Shown: piece after piece, positions 10,404 through 21,799 of the stretch | Numbering within the stretch: the stretch's first letter is position 1 | Layout: every line of letters starts with the position of its first letter | NCBI RefSeq assembly: GCF_052857255.1 | Contig: NC_135507.1 | Span: forward strand, 71,187,721 to 71,251,720 | Direction of reading: 5' to 3' | Length of the DNA: 64,000 nt | Origin: Amblyomma americanum | Taxonomy: Eukaryota; Arthropoda; Arachnida; Ixodida; Ixodidae | Position numbers and translations under genes: made by a program | The notes under the pieces: model-generated | The model's database searches: none | Told to the model about the DNA's origin: nothing | The model's input: only the letters and a program-made list of their open reading frames with translations

Positions 10404-13263
10404 CACCGCGAGGCGGACACCTCCTCTCCCTCTACCCCAGCGGAGCACATCTGGTGGAGCGAGTGGCGATGGCAGCGGCGTCGACGGTGGCGCCATCTGA
10501 TGGAGCGCAGTCGACATACGGCATACGGCTGAAGTGCGCGACGAGCCGAAATGGCTCGCTGGCTGGCGTAGTAAAGCTTTCGCTTTAAAATATGCTGAAG
10601 CGGAATAGAATCGCTCGCTGTCCTTTGGGTCAGGAGCCGGGCATGCTACCTCTACACACCTCAGGAACGTCCGTTGAATGGTATAGATGGAGGCCTTGTA
10701 CGGGCACCACACACTGCACAGCAGGCGAAATAGATTACAGGAGCACTTAGTTAATCAGGCTCACTAATTATCGTCACCAATTAATAAGGACAACAGGTGT
10801 GTAAGAAGCAGTATCGGATGGCAACAAGCGTGTCGATGTCTGCGCAAGGGTGCGTCAAGAGACCCTTTAACGCTATTGCGTCATACTCTTAAGGTGAGCT
10901 TAAGTGTCACCCCAAGTTTTGGTGACATTCATCTGTGCAGTTGCAATGCATGTGGGCATATGAAAATGCAGCCTTTCTATTACAAATACTGATGATATGT
11001 ACACCAGCTTTAGCATGGGCTGATATGGGGGCCTTATTGGCGGTCTCTGTATACAAGGCAGTCCGTTGGTATCAGTAAGCGCTCTGGTGGGTCGTGTCAT
11101 AAGATTTGACATACTAAACGCGTGGCCTGGAATGGCAACGTGACGATAGCATCACCGTTTCCGAACAGCACGATTTCTGTGATTGTAGTTTTAGATTTAA
11201 TGTGGTAGGACTTCATTTCGAACAATAAAGGTCAGTAACCTATGGCAGGCTTGCACAAATTAAAAAATAAATAAAACGGCTGGATGCTCCAAAAACAGTT
11301 TTCGTTTAGCAGATAATATATATTAAATGAAAAAGAAGAAGGGATCACTACTTCCAGAGAGCCACCGTTCTTAAGCGGATGGAACTCAACCGGGTTATTT
11401 AAAAAGATAAATAGTAATGAATTGTGAGAGTTTCCTTGTTATCTACTGCGTTTTCCAGCGTGTTCATGTCCCTTCCGATATTGCAGGGCTTCCAGTCTCT
11501 GCTGCTGTTGCTGACAGGAAGAAAGAAAAATAAAAGTGCACGGGCCTGCCTACTGACTCAAGCCGAGCCACGCTCGCTGCCGCGTGCTGAAAGTAGGAGA
11601 CCTAAAGGATAGGAGAGCGAAGATAGAAAGTAAAGGCGCGCGCTAATATGGCCGAGCCGATCCCGGAGGCAGTGCAATACCGGGCCGACCCGTGCCAGAG
11701 TGCTTCAAACCGAGCACTCTGCCATATCCAACAATAAGTTTAATAGCTTGGGTCTAAGGACCCGCAGCAGATATTAAATCAAGTATCAGCTATCATGCTC
11801 CTGAATGAATGATATCAGTCCTGAGTACTCGTTCTTAATAAAACATTCTTCATTCTCATTGGGCATGCCCACGTGACGTGGGTGCGATGGGGCGTGGCGA
11901 GGTGCAGTCCCAACCTGTTTCCTTTCTTTTTTTTTTTTCTGGCGCGTCAGCGCTAATGAATTGAGCAAGGAGAAGGGTCATTTCGAATCGCCGACGTCAT
12001 CGGTGTTAATGAAGCTAGCCTAAAAACTTTTGCGATGCTGTGACGAGTGATTGAATACCGATCGTTCATGTACTTTTTCTAACCTCCGGAAATATCACTT
12101 CCTGTTCCTTTTAAGGGGCTTTACGCTGTAAGAATGGCTGCACTTTTCAAGGCCTATACGATTTCTAGAATGTCAGGCTTCCCTCAAACACCACAGATTC
12201 CACACGATACGTCAGCTTACTCGCAGTAAGCTGTCGCCCTAATCAGCTGCGAGCAGAATTTTTTTTATTATATGCAAATCATGGGTCTACGCAGAGCTTT
12301 AAAATCTAACTCGAATGCTCACAAAAACAACCTCTACAGATTTGTTGCATTATTATGACGATCAAAATCATTTCAGGGCCCCTGTAGTACAACCTATATA
12401 ATGCCGCCTGGAAGCATATAAGAAGTCCTGCTCGCATTATTGAGTTTAACTGTCATTGCCGCTTCATACCCACTGAGTATGACGAAGATCGTTTCTGGTA
12501 CAATAAAGCGGTGACAGAATGTGGTGATGTTCCTCGCGACTTGTACGATGGCGACGACCGTCTCCTGCCGCCGTCGCGCAGTGGCGCTAAAGGGCATTTT
12601 GTGATGCAAATGCCATTAACACGTTTCAAAGGGGACGCTCTTATCTTCCATCCACCCATCCATCCATGGTACTGACACTAGTAGGAAGTGGTCGAGACCA
12701 CGGTGATCGGATCGAGTCATATGCCACATCCTTTCTTGTCGTATATTACTCCTACCAGGCTTTACGCCTGACTGCCTCAATGCATGGCTCATGACACCGC
12801 CTCCTCTAGCGCATTCATGACGAAGAGAGCGTCGGCATATTCGCTGAAACCGCGCTACTGAAAAGCAAACTTCACCCGATAGTTGGATCGAAAGTTACAT
12901 GCTCGCAAAGCCTTCTGCTATTGGCTAGTTTCGCGAGCTAGTTTCCAATCGCGCGGCCAGCGGAGCCCTGGACTGAGGGGAACCGACCATTGATCAAAAG
13001 TGGACGAGCTCGGCAGAGAAGACTCCTGGGGCTACAGCCAAGGCGCGAAGATCTCTGAATGCCCCAAAACCGCACAGTATAATAAAGTTTTCTCCTGCTC
13101 CTCCCATCGCAAGATGGCATTTCTCGGAATGTGTTGTCAATCATCGCCTCATGCGGTCCTCGAGCTGCATGCATGTATAATAGCTCTATGCTTAGCCAGG
13201 GATAGGAAACTCCCGTGGGCTTCGGTTTCAACTACTTCAGCGCACATGGTGACCGAAGGAAAA
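10404..13263. other. Long stretch without recognised gene
   Basis: No exon set, RNA gene or clear transposon ORF could be supported. Local features are a CCATCCATCC tract near 12,645-12,666, a dispersed repeat at 12,745-12,945, and an A+T-rich centre around 11.2-11.4 kb. The region just right of the AT microsatellite (10.41-10.60 kb) is G+C-rich and probably repetitive. Confidence 0.35.
12745..12945 (+). repeat. Dispersed repeat, copy 1
   Basis: Shares ordered blocks with 58,590-58,770 on the same strand: ACCAGGCTTT, then ATGCATGGCTCATGACACCG, a CGAAG/GAGxGT block, GAAAAGCAAACTT, and TATTGGCTAGT followed by GCGAGCT. The second copy has scattered substitutions and small gaps. No ORF or terminal structure is evident; the family is unidentified. 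Confidence 0.65.
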
Positions 13264-13272
13264 CTGATGTTT

Positions 13273-13590
13273 AATAATAATAATAATTGGTTTTTGGTGG
13301 AAAGGAAATGGCGCAGTATCTGTCTCATATATCGTTGGACACCTGAACCGCGCCGTAAGGGAAGGGATAAAGGAGGGAGTGAAAGAAGAGAGGAACAAAT
13401 AGGTCCGTAGTGGAGGGCTCCGGAATAATTTCGACCACCTGGGGATCTTTAACGTGCACTCACATCGCACAGCACACGGGCGCCTTAGCGTTTTTCCTCC
13501 ATAAAAACGCAGCCGCCGCGGTCGGGTTCGAACCCGGGAACTCCGGATCAGTAGTCGAGCGCCCTAACCACTGAGCCACCGCGGCGGGGC
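13273..13590 (-). mobile_element. Ruka-related SINE, second subfamily, copy B, with perfect 9-bp target duplication
   Basis: Complete copy with intact head on the right (plus-strand CCACTGAGCCACCGCGGCGG), body, distinct 3' region and a (TAA)n-like tail at 13,273-13,287. It is bracketed by CTGATGTTT at 13,264-13,272 and again at 13,591-13,599. This is a perfect 9-bp target-site duplication, the mark of target-primed retrotransposition, and shows both ends are intact. It is the best boundary standard for the subfamily in this window. Confidence 0.93.
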
Positions 13591-13599
13591 CTGATGTTT

Positions 13600-13951
13600 C
13601 GAACAGTGTAATACCCGCATATGCGGGAATTCCTTAGGCACCTGGAAACGAAAGTTTTGTTTTTGTTCCTTTGAAAAATGATCCTACAAGAACTAAATAT
13701 TCCAATACCTAGTTTTATTCATCCTTCAACTGCCAGGCGAACACGACACACTAGGGAAAGCAGGATGCAGCCAATCTGTGCCCGAACAAATTCGTTCGAA
13801 TAAACTTTATTGAGGGGAAAGGGGAAGGGATTTATAGGGACGCTTGCTGTTGCTGAGATGCCGTGGAGACTTCTGGCTTGGCCGGCCCACTCGATGACCT
13901 CAAGTCAATTGACTTGTGTCTCCTGGTCCTCGTGGTCCTTAGCAGGACCAT
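13600..13951. other. Spacer abutting a transposon remnant
   Basis: No recognisable gene. A T-rich AATAAACTTTATTGAG sequence near 13,799 followed by GGGGAAAGGGG looks like the reverse of a polyadenylated 3' end. Homology to the inverted element starts abruptly near 13,952, so a truncated insertion may occupy about 13,800-13,951. Confidence 0.3.
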
Positions 13952-14545
13952 GTCTATCCGGACAGCCGCCATCTTGGGACGCGTTCCATTTCTCATGAAG
14001 CCGTTCAAGAGGACTGCGTCCGAATGTGGCCGGAGTATGCTTAGGCACCGTACGTCCTTCAAATTTGAGGCATTCCGTTACGCGGACTATAGTGGCTAAT
14101 TAAGCAGTTTTCGTGGACGTGCGATTCCTAGCAGTGCATATATTCACGAATCGCGCGGAAGAGAATAGCGCGGTTGAGAGCTTTGTTACAGCAGCGGACG
14201 CTATACGCAGTAGGTCGTGGTATATAATCTGACGATGCCGGCTCTTATAGAGCCTTGATTTCTTTGATTAAACTCGTCGTGGTCTTAGGGTTCGTCGCCG
14301 GGTGTCATGACGGCTGGCGTAAAGGCATACAAATGTGTTTTTCTGTCATTTTATTAGCTACGCCAATTCTTTCGCGCAGATTCTTTTTTATCTCTACAGT
14401 CTGACAAGAAGAAACGCACCGAACGGTGCCGGCATGCTGTGCCGTGATTTTACTCTGTGCGGGATTAAACCTCGCCGCTGTCTAAGTTCCGCGCCGTCGC
14501 CGAGGGCCACGTACGGCAGACGGCAGGTTTAATGGCACGTATATG

Positions 14546-14550
<5 letters not shown>

Positions 14551-14602
<52 letters not shown>
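14551..14602. repeat. (TA)n microsatellite
   Basis: About 52 bp of uninterrupted TA repeats, immediately left of the tRNA-derived SINE and inside the left inverted-element copy. Confidence 0.97.
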
Positions 14603-14606
<4 letters not shown>

Positions 14607-14609
14607 CAG

Positions 14610-14822
14610 ACAAGGCAAATGAAGTGAGGGGCTCGTTTCACAAACATATTAAGGAAGCCAAGTCACCGAAATCAAGGTGCATAGGGGATTGTTTTTTTTA
14701 ATATCTAGTGCCAATCAATTAGTTTTTTTTAAAGAAAATGACTTATAAAGCAGCAGAAAAAACAACCATGCCGCCGGTGGGATCCGAACCGGTGCTCTTA
14801 CCAACTTAGCTACGGCGACGGC
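14610..14822 (-). mobile_element. tRNA-derived SINE distinct from Ruka
   Basis: On the minus strand the head contains an A-box-like TAGCTAAGTTGGTAAGAGCA and a B-box-like GGTTCGGATCCC, with the GCCGCCGG-type stem end. The region between the boxes is only a few bases long, so it has no anticodon arm and is not a working tRNA gene. The body, with A-rich runs and ATCCCCTATGCACCTTGATT, resembles a second tick SINE family I recall. It inserted into the left inverted element and is flanked on both sides by TA microsatellite. Confidence 0.7.
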
Positions 14823-14883
14823 TGTCCAATCTGCTGCTTTCGTGGGTATTTATGTTTTGCGTGTAAGCGAGCGAACCTTGAGA

Positions 14884-14988
<105 letters not shown>

Positions 14989-15235
14989 TGTGTATAGTAG
15001 TAGTATCACCTTTTGTGCGTATTAATTTTGTGTTTACAGTCTTTCGTATTTTTTTTACTTTTCCAGGACTATCCGGACTAGCACGTTCGAGGAACATGTA
15101 CAGTTTAGCATCAATAATAAAAGAATAATAGCACATATCGTTAGCGTCATCTTCGGAGAGCGGGCCCATTGGGCAATTAAGCACTACGGTCTGTCACAAG
15201 TAGACTGACCGATAGGCGCTGCCACCAGTGGCGTA

Positions 15236-15265
15236 GCCAGAAATTTTGTTCGGGGGGCTCATGTT
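15236..15265 (+). mobile_element. Terminal sequence of a hAT-like DNA transposon (solo end)
   Basis: CAGTGGCGTAGCCAGAAATT followed by a G-rich run resembles a widespread animal DNA-transposon terminus of hAT type. I could not find the matching reverse-complement end in the next kilobase, so only one end or a heavily decayed copy is present. Family assignment is by recollection of the terminus. Confidence 0.35.
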
Positions 15266-16248
15266 GCAGCCCGTCCTCCGCATAGAATTTGTGGAAGGAT
15301 CAAACGCAACAATAATAACTGCGTTTCCATTGCCACTGTGTATCAGATAACGCTACGCACTGTCTATACAGGTGAAATATGTATTTTTTACAATAAAATG
15401 ATGCATTCGTATGCGTTAAGAATCGTGGCAGACATGATTACAAGACATAAAACTGAGCAGGAGACAAGACACAGGAGACAATCAAACAGGACGAGCTCGT
15501 CCTGTTTGCTTCTCTTCCTGCTTGCTTCGTGGAATTTACATGTTGCTATTTCTAGGGTTTTCGTGGAAACCGCGCAAAGCTAATCACTCTGGAGCGGTTT
15601 CCACGAAAAGCTTAAATATTTCAAATTTGTAATTTTCTTTATGTTGTCAGTGCGGCATGCATGGTTTCAAAGCGACCAGCTTTGTTTAAGCACCGGCAGG
15701 AAAGACGTCACATTTTTCTACACATTGTTTGAAGACTCCTCGATTTTATTCTGGAAGGATTCTACCCCTGCCAACAACTCTCTTCTGGCCTCGTGAGCTA
15801 CAGTTCAACTTGCCCCTCTTCCTTTCTTATTTCACCGCCTCCTTTATCCCTTCCCTTAAGGTGATATGGTAGGGTAAGCCCCCCTCCCCCCCCCCCCCCC
15901 CAAAAAAAAAAGATCTAATTTTCAATTTTGGCACAGAAAAATCGATTGCACTATGAGGAACAAACCTGCGGAAGTGCGTCCTCGAGCGCCCGCTAATAGC
16001 GGTTCAATTGTCGCGCTGAAATGTGCCGCGTGTCCTGGCGTTTGAAAATAGCGGGTGGAGTTCAGAGGCCGGTTGTTATCGTTGTCTTTCGAGGTATTCT
16101 TCGTTATGGTGCGGTTTTTTATTTGCTTGTGTGTGTGTGGCAAGTAAATAATGTGTGCTCAAAAGATGATATACTGTTGAAAATATTTACTTTTATAGCA
16201 GATGTGCCGCTAGTGCTGCTCTTGCAGTGTGTTTGGTCGTTGTTATTG
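15266..16248. other. Spacer between inverted copies, with two hairpins and a C/A homopolymer junction
   Basis: No gene recognised. A perfect 26-bp palindrome lies at 15,483-15,508 (half-site CAAACAGGACGAG). A perfect 16-bp inverted repeat lies at 15,558-15,573 and 15,594-15,609 (GCGGTTTCCACGAAAA), with a 20-bp loop. A run of C followed by a run of A lies at about 15,880-15,912. Confidence 0.6.
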
Positions 16249-17398
16249 GCTGCGTTCCAATACTCTAGACGTCTAACAAGACGTCTAGTGTGACGTCTAG
16301 GAAGCAGTCTACATGTCCATGTATTGGAACTTGTCTAGTGCTCACGCCGCCTCGCGGCATAATAATGTAACTAAAGCTTATGAACAGTTGTACTACTATT
16401 TTTCACAAACTGAGCAATAAAGATAATTAAAAACGTGTTTTCAACAAGTTTACACATTTCTTCTGGAATGAATTTGCGCGTAAACCGGACTGGTGGATGT
16501 GCCTATCGGTCAGTCTACTTGTAGCAGACGGGACCGCTCTCCGAATACGACGCTAAAGAGATATGCGATTATTCTTTTATTATTGATGCTCAACTGTACA
16601 TGCTCCTCGAACGTGCTCGTCCAGACGGTCCTGTAAACATAAGAATACGAAAGACTGTAATTAATATGCGCGAAATACGATACGGCTAATATACACTACA
16701 ACAGGAAAACACATACGTGACATTAAACCCGCTGTCTGCCCTACGTGGCACTCGGAGACAGCGAGAGACCTAAATACAGCAGCGATCTTTAATCCTGCAA
16801 CGACTAAAATCAATTCGCAACATGCCGGTGTATTTGTTCTGAGAGTGTAGAGATAAAAAAGAATGCACGCGAAAGAGTTGATGCAACTAATACAGCAACA
16901 GAAGAACACATTTGTTAACCGTCACGCCAGCCGTCTTAACGCCCGTCGAGGAAACCAACGACAGCGGCGAGTATTCTCTAAAATCAAGTGCTAATTAAGA
17001 TCCGGCATCGTCCGGATCACGTAAACAGACCTACAGCGTCCGCTGCTGTAGCAAAGCTCTCAACTGCACGATTTTCTCCTGCGTGATTCACTGCTAGGAA
17101 TCGCACGTCCACGAAGATTAATTAGCCACTAGTTTGCGTACCAAATAACATTATGGAATGACTCACATTTTTCCTTTTTTATACTCCGTGTACAGTCCGA
17201 CGCCCGCAAGAGCACGCCTCGCTCATCCGCGTATATCAGCTCCGCCATCTTTAGACAGCAAGTTAGCCTGCATCGATGTGGACTTCGGCGAAGCAGTCTT
17301 ATGAGACTGCTTCGCCGAGAAATGGAACGCGTCCCAAGATGGCGGCTGTCCGGCTAGACGTCTAAGTAGCCGTCTACTTGGGAGTATTGGAACGCAGC
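16249..17398. mobile_element. Non-autonomous DNA transposon with 18-bp TIRs (PIF/Harbinger-like?), right inverted copy
   Basis: Perfect 18-bp terminal inverted repeats GGCTGCGTTCCAATACTC (left) and its complement (right) bound a 1.15-kb unit. The flanks are ATT on both sides, fitting a 3-bp target duplication, which is characteristic of PIF/Harbinger elements. TAGACGTCTA-type motifs recur just inside both ends and may be transposase-binding sites. Inside lie a perfect hairpin and, on the minus strand, a short ATG-led frame starting near 17,249 (MAELIYADE...) that runs into a GTGAGT donor-like site. No transposase domain is visible. Its interior matches the left copy in reverse. Confidence 0.7.
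17285..17318. repeat. Perfect 15-bp-arm hairpin
   Basis: Arms 17,285-17,299 and 17,304-17,318 (CGGCGAAGCAGTCT core) are exact reverse complements around a TATG loop. The hairpin lies inside the right copy of the TIR element and has no counterpart at the matching place of the left copy. Confidence 0.95.
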
Positions 17399-17429
17399 CA
17401 TTGTTCGGCCAGCCAAATGCCCACCCATA

Positions 17430-17891
17430 ATGGCTTCTAGTTGGTCCCAGGCTATTACAGCGGCAGTTGAGAAAGCTGTGGCAAATGCAATGGATCGCAT
17501 TATGGAAACCGTGTCCACGTGCATTTCGCAGGTCATAGCTGCTCAGATGACCAATCTTCTGCAGGCGTCCACCGCTCCGCTCGTGTCTTCTTTGGCTTCG
17601 GAAGCTACCCCTCCTTCTGTAGTAATCGATTCCGCTCCACAGGGCCAAAAACAATGTGAGCAACAAAAGACCTCTCAGGCCTCTCTTTCGAATAGCGTTA
17701 TGGACGCATCCTCTATGGATTGTATGGATATGGAGTCTGATCTCCGCGCCCAGAAACGAAGTGGGTCTCCTCTGAATATTGCAGGTCCATCTTGCCCCCA
17801 GTCAAAGACAAAGAAAAGTAACCCAAGTCAAAACGCTAAGACCAAGATTCTAGAAAAGGCAGTCGCGGCTGCGGCACTTCCGCCAAGATAG
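17430..17891 (+). CDS. LINE ORF1 (gag-like), 153 aa
   Basis: An ATG-led 153-codon frame immediately upstream of the endonuclease. The first 45 residues are a helical, possibly coiled-coil segment rich in Ala and Val (AVEKAVANAMDRI), followed by a Ser/Gln/Pro-rich middle and a Lys-rich C-terminus (KTKKSNPS). It ends about where the endonuclease coding begins in another frame, as in two-ORF LINEs. The CCHC knuckles usual in I-element ORF1 proteins are not visible, so it is short or truncated. Assignment rests mainly on position. Confidence 0.6.
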   Translation: MASSWSQAITAAVEKAVANAMDRIMETVSTCISQVIAAQMTNLLQASTAPLVSSLASEATPPSVVIDSAPQGQKQCEQQKTSQASLSNSVMDASSMDCMDMESDLRAQKRSGSPLNIAGPSCPQSKTKKSNPSQNAKTKILEKAVAAAALPPR

Positions 17892-20800
17892 GATTCTTAA
17901 GTGTACTCCAGTGGAATTGTCGATCTATATTCTCAGCTTCAACAGATTTAAATTGCCTATGCAATCAGCTTCTACCAGATTTAGTTGCTTTACAGGAAAC
18001 ATGGCTAACTTCAAATTTCAATTATCATCTCAAGGATTATCATCCGTTCCGGCTTGACCGGTCATCACGAGGGGGAAGGTTGTTAGTGCTCATCTCTACA
18101 AAGTTTTGCCACAGGGCATGCATTTCTTTTCAATATGCGGACAATAAATGTGAAATCCTTGCGGTTGACCTCAGTGTCCCAGGTCAACAGCCCTTTACGG
18201 CAGCTAATGCATATTTCCCGTCTGGCGTGCGTGACACTCGGCCCCTTGACTCACTCATGTCTAGTAGCCGATCTCAGGTTCTATTACTTGGCGACTTCAA
18301 TTCGCACCATGTGATTTGGGGGTTTAAAACAGACAGCTTTGGTTCTAGACTATTTGATTAGGCTTCTGGCAACAACTTGATCTGCAACAATTCCAGATTG
18401 CCTACGTTTGTTCGCAGTCAATGCCGCTCTGCCTTGGATTTAACTTTTTCCTCCCCAGGAGTCTCTGTTATGTCTTGGGCGCCTGTTGACTGTGCAACAA
18501 ACAGTGATCATCTACCGATTAGTTTCAAGTTTGCGTGTAAATTAACTCTTCCTGAGTGACATCAGCGCACATCAATAAATTACAATTGCTTTAAAGACAC
18601 GCTAAAATCAGCCCTCCAAATCACTTCAGACACTCGCGCTCAGAGAAGTGCCGAAAGCAAGGCTGCACATCTATGCTCAGTACTGGACCATGCAAGGCAA
18701 AAGTCTGAATTTTTGGTTAAGAGAACAAAGGGTGCAATCGCGAACAATTGGTGGAATGCTGACTGCACGCGTGCATATAGACGATGGAAAGCAGCTTGGA
18801 AGAAACTTCTCATCAATCAATGCCCAAACAATTGGCTGGATTATAAGTATGTTGCAGCAACATTTAAGTGCACTGTCGCCCGTGCAAAGGAGGACTATAA
18901 TACAAATCATTATGATTTCCTTTCCCAATCAGGAAATAAACGAGCTTTGTTTAATTTCATGAGGCGCAACAAGGTGATTCCTCCGGCTGCCAACATTGAA
19001 TCCCTCGTTCAGTCCCCTGCTGACATCGCTAAGGCCTTAGAGGATATTGCGTGTGGCCTAGAGCTTCGCTTTACATCTGCTTTACCTTCTCCTACTATAT
19101 TCACATGCACCTCAAGCGATTTCACCGAGGTCTCTATGCCTGAGCTGTCGCAAATTGTTCTGCGCTTATCCCCAGTGGCTCCTGGCCCCGATAAGGTCAC
19201 TTCATCTACGATCAAAATTTTGTTCAATGAATCTCCTGCAGACCTGTTGGCTCTAATTAACCATTCTATTAAAGGTCCTTGGATACTGCATGAGTGGCAT
19301 CTTGCTGAAATAGTTCCATTGCTTAAAGAGCAAGGGGAGGGCTTAACTTTAGACAATATACGCCCTATTTCGTTAACATCGAACCTAGCGAAATTGGTGG
19401 AAAGGGTCCTTCTCAGCCATGTCATGTTGTTCATTTCAGAAAATGTTGTATTGAATCCATGTGAAATTGGTTTCATGCCGGGTTGTTCAATTTGGTGTGC
19501 TCATACTGACCTTGAGAGTCGTATTAAATTAGCTCGCAATAGAAAAAAGCTTGCTGCGCTTGTCACCTTGGATGTCAGTAAAGCATACGACAGCGTGGAG
19601 CACTGGACTCTATTACTAAGATTACAGGAACTCAACTTCCCAAGCTATTTTGTAGCCTGGATTTCTGTTTTTTTGGAAAATAGAGAATTTTACTGCTGCC
19701 AAAATGGTGTTTCCTCAAGGAGATTTCCACAGATAAGAGGTGTTCCGCAAGGATCAGTTCTCTCACCTGTTCTTTTTAACATTTCTCTAAGCTCAATTCC
19801 ATGCATTCAAAATGTGAAAAATTATGTGTACGCCGACGACATAGCATTTTTTGCATCAGCAGGTGACATTCACACTCTTTATCGAACCCTGCAAAATTAC
19901 CTCAATGTTCTTGACAACTGGCTAGGAAGAATTCACCTATCCCTTAATGTGAAGAAATGCGCATTGTTAGTATTTCCAGTTTTTGTTCCTGTAAATATCT
20001 GCCTGGTCTATAGAAATAACATAATACCTCAAGTTCAGATGGTGAAGTATCTCGGTGTAATATACGACTCTATTCTCTCCTGGCGGCCACACATTGAGCC
20101 TTTGTCTGGGGCTTCCAAAATATGTCGCCAATGCTGTTCTGCACCTTGAGGCGCGAATGCCTTCGTTATCAGCTAGGTTTCGCCTTTTAACTGTTCAAAC
20201 ATTTTTAAAATTGTGCGACTCACCTCTTCATGCTTCCAGTATAATATTTCTTAGTCAACCTTCCGCCTTTTTTAGTGCTGCCTGGTCTCGATTTCATACC
20301 CCGCAGATATGTTACGTGCAGTCCCTCCTTGATCGCATAAATATTCATTTCACAGATGTCCGCCAATTATATAACAACTCTTCATCTGTCCAGATTGAAT
20401 TCAATAACATTTTCCCATCGCATGCAAAGCTGCAGCCCTTCCCGCTTCTTCAGGGTCTATTGCAGGACCACCTAAGGTCCTTTCCCTCTCATGTTCTTAT
20501 TGCTACCGATGCCTCGCAGGATCGCGAAAAGGCAGGTGTGGGAATTTTTTCGCCTTCACTGGATTGGTCTTTTTCTCTCCGTCTTCCTGACTTAACTCCA
20601 ATTTTTCTGGCTGAATTATTAGCAGTAATCTTAGCCTTATGAAAATTAGAATCTACCGTTTCCCAGGTCGTGGTTATGACAGACTCTCTGTCCATTTGCT
20701 CTTCCTTATCCTCACCCACTGACTCTCGGCCATTACGCCTCTTTAAGTTCCTGATTCCGCTCCATCTAAATTCGGTAAGGTTGCTTTGGGTACCAGGTCA

Positions 20801-21332
20801 CATGGGTTTTTAGTTAAATGAGGTTGCAGATTCCTTAGCAAGAGCCTCTCTCAGCGGCCCAATTGTTGCTGTCCTGCCATCGTGTGCATATAGAGCTGCG
20901 GTGAGGTTTCGCAGCTACACAATATTTCAGGAATTTGCTGCCTCGGCTCTTACATCACCTCCCGAATATCAGCATCTTCTGCATCCTTGGAGCAGCAAAG
21001 ACTGGCGCTCACGCAGACTAGAGGTCTCTTTCACGCGCTTGCGTTGCCGGGTTCCCCTTCTAAATTTCTACCTTCAAAGATCTGGCCTGGCAGCTTCCCC
21101 ACTGTGCCCTTTTTGTGCCGAACCTGACACAATAGATCACTTCCTGCTGTTCTGCCACCGCTTTTCTCATTTGAGGAAGCGTCTTTTGCAAATTCCATTT
21201 CATCAACTGGGCTTGCCTGTGTCTTCCGCGGTTGTTCTTTCCATTGGCGCTTCTTTGCTTGGACGAAGCGACAGGAGTGTGCGCTCTGCTGTGCAAAATT
21301 TTCTTCGAGAAACGCAGCACCTCCCATTCTAA
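17888..21332 (+). pseudogene. LINE ORF2: APE endonuclease, reverse transcriptase, RNase H; several stops and a frameshift
   Basis: Endonuclease from about 17,888: LQWNCRS start, LQETW, GDFNSHH and SDHLPISF motifs. Reverse transcriptase 18.7-20.15 kb: LDVSKAYDSV, GVPQGSVLSPVLF and the YADD box (YVYADDIAF). RNase H 20.48-20.85 kb with acidic residues in ATDAS, AELLAV, MTDSLS and NEVADSLA. A CPFC...DHFLLFCH cysteine/histidine cluster lies near 21,105-21,160. Breaks are TAG near 18,360, TGA near 18,558, a frameshift near 20,120, TGA near 20,640 and a TAG near 20,815. All catalytic motifs survive despite the breaks, pointing to fairly recent death. Confidence 0.88.
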
Positions 21333-21799
21333 TTTCTTTTTCCCGCTCTCAGTCAGTACAACATTGCAACATTACAGGCATTGTGTACTATTATGCACAT
21401 TAAGCAATTGTCCCGTCTTCGATCTCCAAGTTAACTGGACCCCTTTCCTTCCCTCTTCCAATCTATCAGACTACATACTATTGCCACTCCTTTTCCCCTC
21501 AAAACTTTCCTGTATCCAGTAATTAACCGCCTGTGTCTTGGCCACTCCCCCATAGTGGGTATGTGCCAGCAACGTCTGAGGCCTTCCTTCCTTCCTTCCT
21601 GTTTTGGTCGTGATCGCTTCTGTTTCGAGGTTCATACGTACTACTTGCCCGGAAGATTGCACGATCGCAAACAGAAGGTGGCAAATGGAGCATAAAGAGA
21701 AGATTAAAAAATAATCGCGTCACTAGCAAGAAGGGCAGTGATAAATCGGAACGATGCAGCGCAACTGATTGGAAAACATTTATTGTCAGCTTTGAGCCC

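Larger units (their letters stand above)
17399..21600 (+). mobile_element. Near full-length, decayed I-clade LINE
   Basis: A 4.2-kb plus-strand non-LTR retrotransposon with ORF1, an APE-type endonuclease, reverse transcriptase, an RNase H domain and a C-terminal zinc-knuckle-like segment, the order that defines I-clade elements. It begins right after the TIR element at 17,398 (start uncertain) and ends at TTCC simple repeats around 21,583-21,600. The 3' untranslated part contains CCCCCATAGTGGGTATGTGC. Confidence 0.85.

Noticed and set aside
12108..12387. TTTTAAGGGGCTTT and CAGGGCCCCTG as possible MITE ends
   Set aside because: The two ends match only partly and no target duplication is visible.
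14764..14825. Possible tRNA gene on the minus strand with A- and B-box motifs
   Set aside because: The anticodon arm is missing between the boxes and a SINE body follows; it is a SINE head.
17223..17666. Minus-strand 147-codon frame crossing the TIR end into the LINE
   Set aside because: It spans two unrelated elements and overlaps LINE ORF1 on the other strand; no motif.
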